Shown: positions 56,817-64,000 of the stretch, one piece after another
Position numbering within the stretch: the first letter of the stretch is position 1
Layout of the letters: each line of letters opens with the position of its first letter
Origin: JBQQPY01 sp052258065
GTDB taxonomy: Bacteria > Pseudomonadota > Gammaproteobacteria > Enterobacterales > Enterobacteriaceae
Assembly (NCBI GenBank): GCA_052258065.1
Contig: JBQQPY010000002.1
Coordinates: forward strand, 1,674,001-1,738,000
DNA: 64,000 nucleotides
Direction of reading: 5' to 3'
The notes under the pieces: model-generated
Told to the model about the DNA's origin: nothing
The model's input: only the letters and a program-made list of their open reading frames with translations
Database searches by the model: none
Program-made: the position numbers and the translations under genes

Positions 56817-57608
56817 CTATCGCTGGCACCCCGGGCACCAATAAAAAGGTCGGCCGGAAAATGAGTCTTTCTCAATTACTTTGCCACAGCGCTCGCAGGA
56901 TTTTCCAGCACAGTGAAAGACATGAAAACGAAACTTTACGCCGTGGTTATCTTTAGCGCTTGGCTTGCCACGGGTGGCGTAAGATAAGCGCGGGATGTCG
57001 AGAATGGCCTGACACAAAAGCCGTTTCTGCTCCTCGTTAAGATCGCGCGGTCGATCTTGTGCCGACCGCCGTGCTTGCCATAGAATTTCTACCCGCAGAT
57101 AATTCCCCAGGCCTGCAATAAAGGATTGATCCAACAGTAGTGCGCCAAGCTGCCGGCCGGAAAAGCGTTTAGACATCAGCCTCGTCTGCACGGTTTCTGC
57201 TGTTAGTTTCTGATCCAGAACATCCGGGCCGATGTGTAGCAAAAAGGGATGCTCGGCAACCTTTTCAGCGCTTAAAATACTGATTTCTGATGCGCTGTAG
57301 AGCAGGATCGCAGTGTTTTGATTTTCCAGCCGTACCCGCAGGTCGCGTTTCGTCGGCGGCGTTTCTCCCGCTTTAACTATCCGCCAGACGCCATATAGCT
57401 GGTTGTGGCTGTAAAGCACTAATCCATTGGAAAACGAGGTCAAAAGCGCTTTACCCCGTGCCTCAATCTTGTCGATTTTTTGCCCGGCAATGTGCGTCTC
57501 CCAGCGTTTCAGATGAGGAAAGGAAAACCACGCCAGGATAATCGGTAAATGTGACATCGCCTGCATTAAGTCATCGGCTGTACGATGTATTTCCGGTCCT
57601 TCCGGCAT
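56817..57608 (-). CDS. nei: Endonuclease VIII, DNA glycosylase/AP lyase
   Basis: Base-excision repair enzyme that removes oxidised pyrimidines and cuts the strand at the site. 263 residues, as in E. coli. The N-terminus MPEGPEIHR supplies the catalytic proline and glutamate (P2, E3 in the gene); the conserved lysine is K53 in RGKALL. Helix-two-turn-helix with QSFIAGLGNYLRVEILW, and the C-terminal zinc finger CERCGK...GRPFYWCPGC is complete. Strong Shine-Dalgarno AAAGGAG before the ATG at 57608. No damage is seen. Confidence 0.95.
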   Translation of the reverse strand: MPEGPEIHRTADDLMQAMSHLPIILAWFSFPHLKRWETHIAGQKIDKIEARGKALLTSFSNGLVLYSHNQLYGVWRIVKAGETPPTKRDLRVRLENQNTAILLYSASEISILSAEKVAEHPFLLHIGPDVLDQKLTAETVQTRLMSKRFSGRQLGALLLDQSFIAGLGNYLRVEILWQARRSAQDRPRDLNEEQKRLLCQAILDIPRLSYATRGKPSAKDNHGVKFRFHVFHCAGKSCERCGKVIEKDSFSGRPFYWCPGCQR

Positions 57609-57664
57609 TTTTTCTCCTTTTAATCATGCTGAATACTAATGATAGATTCCTGTAGGAAAAGTTG

Positions 57665-58680
57665 TCCGTTACATCTCTGAAGATAGCATTATTTTTTAAA
57701 TAATTTAGGTTTAACTATTTACTAGTATTTCATAGACTGCAATGGAGTTTTACTACCGAATACTGATTGAGGTGATTCTTAATTATAGACATAGACATAT
57801 CGGTGCGGTCTGATTTTAAGATTTTTCCCATACTAAAAATAGTGAGTTTGCAGTGCATTTTCTATACGCCTATTAAATTGCTCTATCATAGCCTTCGTTT
57901 GTGAGTGCATCAGTGAGTTAAGACGGTGTTCTATATTAAGCTCTGCACATAAGCGGTCGAATTCACGTTTTCTAGTGGCTAAGTGTTTTCGCGGGCTAAA
58001 AAGACGATTTGTAAATTCTTTTCTATTGTCTCTCAGTACCCGATGAATGGTTATGAGACACTCTTGATTTAAATCACGTAAGAAACATCGTGCATTAGCT
58101 ACGGTATTAACTTTATAGAGACGGATGAAAACTTATTCAATAGCTAAACATATATCTACGAAAAGATAACTTCGTGAGATTTTATTTGGCATTAGTGAAA
58201 GGTATTTCACATTAACATACAGGTAACAGGCTCATAGTTTGTAAACGTTTTATGTCTTTTGGTGGTTTCTCCTTCATCTTATGCAAAGGCCCAAATCCAT
58301 GCCTGGGTAAAAAGTAATCCAGGCTAGATTGAGATCCAGCAGGCTTTAAGAATTCGCATACGACTGCCAACAGATCATCTAGTCATAGAAAAAGTATCTT
58401 CCGTAGGGAACGGCTACAGCTTCCTGAGCAGGTAACAGCGTAGAGCTATGATTCTCAATCACTATCTTGTTTTTTATTTAGAAGCGGTCACTTCATAGAG
58501 GCAATAATGCTTAGCAAAGTAGATGCTGTCTCGTTGCTTGCCTGAAGAGCGGCTCTGATTTTAGGTATTGTAGTGGCCTGACCGTGGAGTCTAATTATCA
58601 CAATATTTTCTCTTAATTGTATCTATTAACAACTATTTTGCTATGAATCGGTCTGTGCGATAAGAGTCTATATAATAATC
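57665..58680 (-). mobile_element. IS481-family relic, full length
   Basis: Minus strand, C-terminal end at 57670 to the TCTATATAATAATCTTCG start-side end near 58670. All domains are recognisable and all contain stops. Confidence 0.7.
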
Positions 58681-58785
58681 TTCGATCAAGGATTTAATCC
58701 CTTATAATACGAAGTATTAGAAGAGCTAGAATGAGCTAACTTTGGTTTCATATTTATATGCTCTCCTTATATTACATGCCGGAAT

Positions 58786-60186
58786 TTAGAAGTTTGCATT
58801 GCGCGGACTTCGTGGGAAGGGTATGACATCACGAATATTTTGAATGCCTGTAACATAAATTATTAATCTCTCGAAACCTAATCCAAAACCTGCATGCGGA
58901 ACGGTTCCATAGCGGCGTAAATCACGATACCACCAGTAATCTTCTTTATTAAGACCCATTTCTTCCAAACGTACATCCAGTCTATCCAAACGCTCTTCAC
59001 GCTGTGATCCGCCAATGATTTCACCGATGCCGGGAGCCAGCACATCCATAGCGGCGACGGTTTTGCCATCGTTATTTATCCGCATATAAAACGCTTTGAT
59101 ATCCTTAGGATAATTCTTTACTATCACGGGCGCTTTGAAATGTTTTTCTGTTAAGTAGCGTTCATGCTCAGAAGATAAGTCAATGCCCCAGAAAACCGGA
59201 GTTTCAAAGGTCTTATCACAGTTTTGCAGAATCTTTACTGCCTCGGTGTAGTCGACTTGCGCGAAATCTTTAGTTATTAAGTGTTTCAGACGGTTTATTG
59301 CTTCTTTGTCAACCCGCTCGGTGAAGAACTGCATATCTTCAGCGCGTTCTATCAATACGGCCTGAAACACATATTTCAGCATCGATTCTGCTAAGCTAGT
59401 GATCTCCTCCAGGGTGGCAAATGCCACTTCTGGTTCAAACATCCAAAATTCCGCTAGATGACGGCTAGTATTAGAATTTTCCGCTCGAAACGTCGGACCG
59501 AACGTGTAGATTTTTGATAGCGCGCAGGCATAACTTTCCCCGTTCAACTGGCCTGAAACGGTTAAAAAAGCCTCTTTGCCAAAGAAATCTTTATCGTAAT
59601 TGACTTTGCCATCGATCGTGCGAGGTAGATTTTCTAAATCGAGGGTCGAAACGCGGAACATTTCACCGGCGCCTTCGGTATTAGAGGCGGTAATCAACGG
59701 CGTTGATACCCAAAAGAAACCCTTCTCGTTCATAAAACGGTGAATGGCGTGTGATAGCGTGTGGCGGACTCGCGCTAGCGCGCCAATCAGGTTAGTGCGC
59801 GGGCGAAGATGGGCCACTTTGCGCAGGTATTTAACACTGTGGTGTTTAGCAGCCATAGGGTAGGTATCTGGATCATCGACCCAACCCAGCACTTTAACGG
59901 CCTGAGCCTGAATTTCGTAACGCTGACCGCTTCCCAAGGATTCTACTATCCGGCCGGTGACTGATACAGAGCAGCCGGTTGTCAGGCGTAGAATTTCGTT
60001 CTGATAATTAGGCAGAGTGTTATGAATAACAGTCTGTAAGGGAGCGAAGCAGGAACCATCATAGATGGTAAGAAAGGAGATTCCCGTTTTAGAATCTCGG
60101 CGGGTACGCACCCAACCCTGTACAGTGACTTGACTGTCAGTCAGCATGCGCCCTTGCAGTACATTGACTACAGACACTACGGTCAT
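58786..60186 (-). CDS. asnS: Asparaginyl-tRNA synthetase
   Basis: Charges tRNA-Asn with asparagine. From the ATG at 60186 (MTVVSVVNVLQGR) the product is 466 residues, the E. coli length; the frame stays open about 290 bp further upstream and even overlaps pncB, but that part has no similarity and is rejected. An N-terminal OB-fold anticodon-binding domain (residues about 1-110) is followed by the class II catalytic core with motif 2 (TFRAENSNTSRHLAEFWM) and motif 3 (GFGLGFERL). No damage is seen. Same strand as pncB, 235 bp downstream of it, as in enterics. Confidence 0.96.
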   Translation of the reverse strand: MTVVSVVNVLQGRMLTDSQVTVQGWVRTRRDSKTGISFLTIYDGSCFAPLQTVIHNTLPNYQNEILRLTTGCSVSVTGRIVESLGSGQRYEIQAQAVKVLGWVDDPDTYPMAAKHHSVKYLRKVAHLRPRTNLIGALARVRHTLSHAIHRFMNEKGFFWVSTPLITASNTEGAGEMFRVSTLDLENLPRTIDGKVNYDKDFFGKEAFLTVSGQLNGESYACALSKIYTFGPTFRAENSNTSRHLAEFWMFEPEVAFATLEEITSLAESMLKYVFQAVLIERAEDMQFFTERVDKEAINRLKHLITKDFAQVDYTEAVKILQNCDKTFETPVFWGIDLSSEHERYLTEKHFKAPVIVKNYPKDIKAFYMRINNDGKTVAAMDVLAPGIGEIIGGSQREERLDRLDVRLEEMGLNKEDYWWYRDLRRYGTVPHAGFGLGFERLIIYVTGIQNIRDVIPFPRSPRNANF

Positions 60187-60421
60187 AACATGCTCTCTTA
60201 CGTAGTTAAAATAGCGAAAAACCGTTGGTTTGTTAACGGACCATAGTATGTTACTTGGCGGTGGCAAGACCACAAGAGAAAATTGCATATTTCTGATGGT
60301 GATGATCCTTATGGCACGCAATCTAGGAGGCTGACTGGCGTTAAAGCTAGGTAAGGTGCCGTCTTTCAGATGCTTTTGTTCAAGACGGGGAACGGGAATC
60401 GTGGCTTGGCAGGGGGGGGGG
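60187..60421. promoter_or_regulatory. pncB-asnS intergenic region with a G10 tract
   Basis: 235 bp that must hold the asnS promoter. A run of ten G (60412-60421, plus strand) directly abuts the pncB stop codon. No terminator or certain promoter elements identified. Confidence 0.5.
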
Positions 60422-61630
60422 TTAACTGGCCTTTTTGATAACCAGCGGCACGCCGAAAGCCTTACGTAAGGCGCGAACAAAGGTTTTATCGTGACAAACC
60501 GTTTTCTCTGGGCTGTCTGATAGCTTCGCTACTGGTTTGCCGTTGCACTCTACCAGTTTGATGACGATGTTCAGTGGCTTAACGGAGGGAATATCGCAGT
60601 TTAGTCGGGTACCGATGCCAAAAACGAGATTAATACGCTGCCAGAAATGGCGGTAAAGCATTAGCGCCTTCTCAAAATCGAGGCTATCGGAAAAAACTAG
60701 TGTTTTTTCAATCGGATCGATACCCAGACGTTCATAATGTGCAATCGCCTTCTCGCCCCATTCTACTGGATTGCCAGAGTCGTGACGCAGGCCCTGATAG
60801 GCATGCGCAAATGCCGGCCCAAAATCGCGCAAAAAAGCATCCATCGTGATGCAATCGGTGAGCGCAATCCCTAGACGATCGGGGTATTCGTCTAGCCAGG
60901 CCTGCAGCGCGGCGCGCTGGCTGTTAGCCAAATTGGGGCTTATCTGCTGATGCGCCTGGAACCATTCATGCGCCTGGGTGCCGACTGGCGGCAGGCCGCA
61001 TTCCCACGCCAACTGGTAGTTGCTGGTGCCGATAAGATAAGGAAACGTCCGCTGTAGTTCAGTGACGACTTCAAACTGGACCTGGCGCGAGAAGCGGCGG
61101 CGGGTTCCGAAATCTATGAGTCTGAAGTGGGATATGTCTATATCCGCACTGATATGCCTAAAGTGATGTAGCTTCTTCCGAAGCTGCGCTACCGCATCAC
61201 CTGGCACGATTTGCTGCGAGCGGCGGCGGTGCACTACTTCGCTTATCACTGCGAGCAGCGGCACTTCCCATAAAATGACTTCGCGCCATGGGCCGCTGAT
61301 ACGAATATCGAGTTTACCGTGGTGACTGCCTACCCAGACTTGGCTCGGATTAAAGCGGAATTGGCGTAGCCAGTTAAGGTAATCACTTTGAAAAAACGAC
61401 AAGCCGCGCAGGTAAGCAAATTCTTGCTTGTCCAATTTTAGACTACGCATCATCTCTATCTGGGCGCTGATATCGGCAGCGTATTCTCCGAGCAGATCGT
61501 CCCCGCAACAGCGGAACTCCGCGCTTACTGTCACATCATAATAACAATGAAAAACGGCCTGCTGCATATGAAATTTATAGGCATCAGTGTCGAGTATCGA
61601 CGTTAAAATTGGATCGGTAGCAACATTCAT
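60422..61630 (-). CDS. pncB: Nicotinate phosphoribosyltransferase
   Basis: Salvages nicotinate into NAD: nicotinate plus PRPP plus ATP to nicotinate mononucleotide. With the ATG at 61630 (MNVATDPILTSILDTDAYK) the product is 402 residues (E. coli 400); the frame is open to an ATG at 61690, which would add 20 unrelated residues. Family segments LLDTDAYK-like, RRRFSRQVQ, GTSNYQLA, MGTQAHEWFQAH-like and GLRHDSG...EWGEKAIAHYE are intact. Divergent from pepN. Implies that the cell can use host nicotinate for NAD. Confidence 0.94.
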   Translation of the reverse strand: MNVATDPILTSILDTDAYKFHMQQAVFHCYYDVTVSAEFRCCGDDLLGEYAADISAQIEMMRSLKLDKQEFAYLRGLSFFQSDYLNWLRQFRFNPSQVWVGSHHGKLDIRISGPWREVILWEVPLLAVISEVVHRRRSQQIVPGDAVAQLRKKLHHFRHISADIDISHFRLIDFGTRRRFSRQVQFEVVTELQRTFPYLIGTSNYQLAWECGLPPVGTQAHEWFQAHQQISPNLANSQRAALQAWLDEYPDRLGIALTDCITMDAFLRDFGPAFAHAYQGLRHDSGNPVEWGEKAIAHYERLGIDPIEKTLVFSDSLDFEKALMLYRHFWQRINLVFGIGTRLNCDIPSVKPLNIVIKLVECNGKPVAKLSDSPEKTVCHDKTFVRALRKAFGVPLVIKKAS

Positions 61631-61933
61631 GGTGCGTTCAAGCATCCTTTTACGACATTTCATCTTAGTCGGATAAGGGGTAACGGTCATGAAACGCCGT
61701 GTTATCCTATAATTCTAGTCATATCAGAGCACAATTGGCGTGATAACGTCGGGCTAAACGTGCCGTTTACGGGTTAGTCGCCTGGTTGTTTGGGAAGGGT
61801 TCCCTGATTACCCGCATTGTTTTTTCTGCGAAAGCTGTATTTTAGCGCGCTTGCAGGGCTTTACAATGGCAACCTGTCCCTAACTGGAATAGACTTAACA
61901 GTAGAAATTGACACTGATGCCTAAAGGTTCACT
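61631..61933. promoter_or_regulatory. Divergent pncB/pepN control region
   Basis: 303 bp between the two starts. An AAAGG Shine-Dalgarno precedes the pepN ATG. In E. coli pncB is controlled by NadR, but I could not identify a NadR box here. Confidence 0.45.
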
Positions 61934-64000
61934 ATGACGGAACAGCCGAAACCTAAGTACCGCTATGATTATCGTAAGCCAGATTATACGATTACCGATA
62001 TTCACCTTGATTTTGATCTCGAAGCTGAGAATACGACTGTTACAGCAACTAGCACCGTGATTCGTCAGGGCCAAGCCGGCGCCCCATTGCTGCTCAACGG
62101 CGAGGATTTACGCCTGCTGAGTTTGAGGATAGATCACCAAGAATGGACGCATTATCGCCTGGATGTCCCGGGATTAGTCATTGAGCAATTGCCTGCTACT
62201 TTTACCCTGACTATCAAAACGCTGATTTATCCCTCTAAGAATACCGCCCTGGAAGGGCTCTATCTTTCCGGAGACTCGCTCTGTACTCAATGCGAGGCGG
62301 AAGGTTTTCGCCGTATTACATTTTATTTGGACCGTCCGGATGTTCTGGCGCGGTTTACTACGCGCCTTTTAGCGGATAAGCAACGCTATCCGTTCCTGCT
62401 ATCCAACGGAAACCGTATTAATTACGGGGATAACAACGATGGTCGGCATTGGGTAATCTGGGAAGATCCTTTTCCGAAGCCGTGTTACCTCTTTGCGCTG
62501 GTGGCGGGGGATTTTGATGTGTTGTGTGACAGCTTTACTACCCGTTCTGGCAGAGAGGTGACGCTGGAACTGTTTGTCGATTGCGGTAGTTTAGATCGTG
62601 CTGACTGGGCGATGGCGTCCCTTAAGCGCGCCATGCGTTGGGATGAAAACCGCTTTGGTCTAGAGTACGATCTGAATATCTATATGGTGGTAGCGGTTGA
62701 TTTCTTCAATATGGGCGCTATGGAAAATAAAGGGCTTAACGTCTTCAACGCGAAATACATTCTGGCTCGGGCGCAAACCGCCACCGATCTAGATTATCTT
62801 AATATTGAACGGGTCATCGGCCATGAATATTTCCATAACTGGACCGGAAATCGTATCACTTGCCGCGACTGGTTTCAGCTCAGTCTGAAAGAGGGCCTGA
62901 CCGTGTTTCGCGATCAGGAGTTTAGTTCGGATATGGGATCGCGTGCTGTTAATCGCATTAATAATGTGCGCTTGATGCGTAGCGCGCAGTTTGCTGAAGA
63001 TGCCAGCCCCATGGCACACTCTATTCGTCCCGATAAAGTAATTGAAATGAATAATTTTTATACCTTGACGGTGTATGAAAAAGGCGCCGAAGTGATCCGT
63101 ATGCTGTATACCCTGCTGGGAGAAGAAAAGTTTCAAGCCGGCATGCGCCTATACGTTTCTCGCCATGAAGGCAGCGCCGCCACCTGTGAGGATTTTGTCG
63201 TTGCGATGGAGAAGGCCGGCGATATCGATTTGACGTTATTCCGACGCTGGTATAGCCAGTCGGGCACACCAGTGGTGACAGTGTGCGATGATTATAATTT
63301 TGAATTGAAGCAATATACTCTGCAAGTTACGCAGATGACGCCGCCAACGTTAGACCAGCAGGAAAAACAGCCGCTACATATTCCTCTGGATATTGAACTG
63401 TACGATAACCGTGGACGATTGATCCCGCTACAGCATGCTGGCGCGCCGGTAAATTTGGTGTTGAACGTGACTGAAAGCATACAGACGTTTATTTTCGATC
63501 ATGTGCCATCGCTGCCTATCCCCTTGCTATTGCGCGAATTCTCCGCGCCGGTGAAGCTTAATTATCCCTATAGCGATCAGCAATTGATTGCTCTTATGCG
63601 CTTTGCTGCTAGCGATTTCTCTCGCTGGGACGCGGCGCAAAGTTTGCTGTCTATTTATATCCGTTTGAACGTGGCTGCCTATCAGGAGGGGCATCCGCTG
63701 ATGCAGCCGCTGCCACTGCATGTGGCTGAGGCGTTCCGTAGTATTTTGCTTGACCTAGAGCTGGACCCGGCGCTGGCGGCGCAGATACTGACCTTGCCGA
63801 GCGAAAATGAAATGGCTAGTTTGTTTGATAGTGTAGATCCGTTTGCGATTCACAGGGTCCATGATGCTTTGACCAGGTGTCTTACGAATGAGCTTGGTGA
63901 TACGCTATTAGCGGTTTATCGCACTAGTACCTATGGCGAGTATCGGGTAAATCACCGCGATATCGGCCTGCGCGCGCTGCGCAACTGCTGTCTTCACTAT
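61934..64000 (+). CDS. pepN: Aminopeptidase N (partial, runs off the window)
   Basis: Zinc metallo-aminopeptidase (M1 family) that finishes the breakdown of cytosolic peptides. The first 689 residues are present and open to the last base; the family length is about 870. The GAMEN exopeptidase motif is at residues 261-265 and the zinc site HEYFHNWTGNR at 297-307 with the third ligand in KEGLTVFRDQE, exactly the E. coli positions. Start ATG at 61934 after AAAGG. The remaining 180 or so C-terminal residues lie beyond the window. Confidence 0.96.
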   Translation, partial: MTEQPKPKYRYDYRKPDYTITDIHLDFDLEAENTTVTATSTVIRQGQAGAPLLLNGEDLRLLSLRIDHQEWTHYRLDVPGLVIEQLPATFTLTIKTLIYPSKNTALEGLYLSGDSLCTQCEAEGFRRITFYLDRPDVLARFTTRLLADKQRYPFLLSNGNRINYGDNNDGRHWVIWEDPFPKPCYLFALVAGDFDVLCDSFTTRSGREVTLELFVDCGSLDRADWAMASLKRAMRWDENRFGLEYDLNIYMVVAVDFFNMGAMENKGLNVFNAKYILARAQTATDLDYLNIERVIGHEYFHNWTGNRITCRDWFQLSLKEGLTVFRDQEFSSDMGSRAVNRINNVRLMRSAQFAEDASPMAHSIRPDKVIEMNNFYTLTVYEKGAEVIRMLYTLLGEEKFQAGMRLYVSRHEGSAATCEDFVVAMEKAGDIDLTLFRRWYSQSGTPVVTVCDDYNFELKQYTLQVTQMTPPTLDQQEKQPLHIPLDIELYDNRGRLIPLQHAGAPVNLVLNVTESIQTFIFDHVPSLPIPLLLREFSAPVKLNYPYSDQQLIALMRFAASDFSRWDAAQSLLSIYIRLNVAAYQEGHPLMQPLPLHVAEAFRSILLDLELDPALAAQILTLPSENEMASLFDSVDPFAIHRVHDALTRCLTNELGDTLLAVYRTSTYGEYRVNHRDIGLRALRNCCLHY

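Noticed and set aside
60187..60480. N-terminal extension of asnS by about 98 residues overlapping pncB
   Set aside because: The family starts at the ATG at 60186, giving exactly 466 residues; the upstream part has no similarity and runs through the G10 tract and into pncB.

Overview
The window looks like part of a gammaproteobacterial insect-symbiont chromosome caught in mid-decay, most probably a Sodalis-allied lineage. The protein genes are close to those of enteric bacteria and lie in recognisable enterobacterial blocks: bamD/rluD/clpB beside an rRNA operon, def-fmt, prmA-dusB-fis, pykA-hexR-zwf, dnaQ/rnhA/gloB, and asnS-pncB/pepN. The 16S gene reads like a Sodalis-type sequence by recollection; this was not computed. 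Only about 23% of the window is intact protein-coding sequence. Most of the rest is AT-rich wreckage of insertion sequences.

Layout. 1-2.5 kb: IS relics. 2.5-3.8: gltP. 3.8-6.3: IS relics. 6.3-8.2: divergent bamD and rluD. 8.9-11.5: clpB with one frameshift. 11.5-14.0: nested IS relics. 14.0-19.6: 16S, 23S, 5S, terminator and tRNA-Asp, with no tRNA visible in the 16S-23S spacer. 20.0-21.5: def-fmt. 21.5-26.4: IS relics. 26.4-28.9: decayed prmA and dusB followed by an intact fis. 28.9-36.8: almost only IS relics. 36.8-41.1: pykA, hexR pseudogene and zwf with two frameshifts. 42.2-43.5: divergent dnaQ and rnhA. 43.8-47.4: an IS relic and a prophage remnant with one intact small zinc-finger gene. 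47.4-48.2: gloB. 51.3-51.9: a 2-Cys peroxiredoxin gene between two relics of one transposon. 53.9: tRNA-fMet. 56.5-57.6: tRNA-Leu and nei. 58.8-64.0: asnS, pncB and pepN, which runs off the window.

Functions kept are mostly housekeeping: ribosomal RNA and RNA modification (rRNA genes, rluD), start and end of protein synthesis (fmt, def, tRNA-fMet, asnS, pepN), outer-membrane assembly (bamD), replication fidelity and repair (dnaQ, rnhA, nei), central carbon and NAD metabolism (pykA, pncB), and detoxification (gloB, peroxiredoxin). Being lost are regulatory or dispensable functions (hexR, prmA, dusB) and possibly clpB and zwf, which differ from full length only by single-base contractions of homopolymer runs.

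Mobile DNA. I recognise four transposase families (IS481, two distinct IS630 types, IS1595), all degraded. I also see two families of small non-autonomous inverted-repeat elements. One is about 280 bp, carries only the 3' end of an IS1595-type transposase, has matching ends, and is flanked by 8-10 bp direct repeats in three copies. It is inserted inside other repeats, so the order of invasion can be read. I found no intact novel defence, secretion or biosynthetic system, no CRISPR array and no intact transposase.
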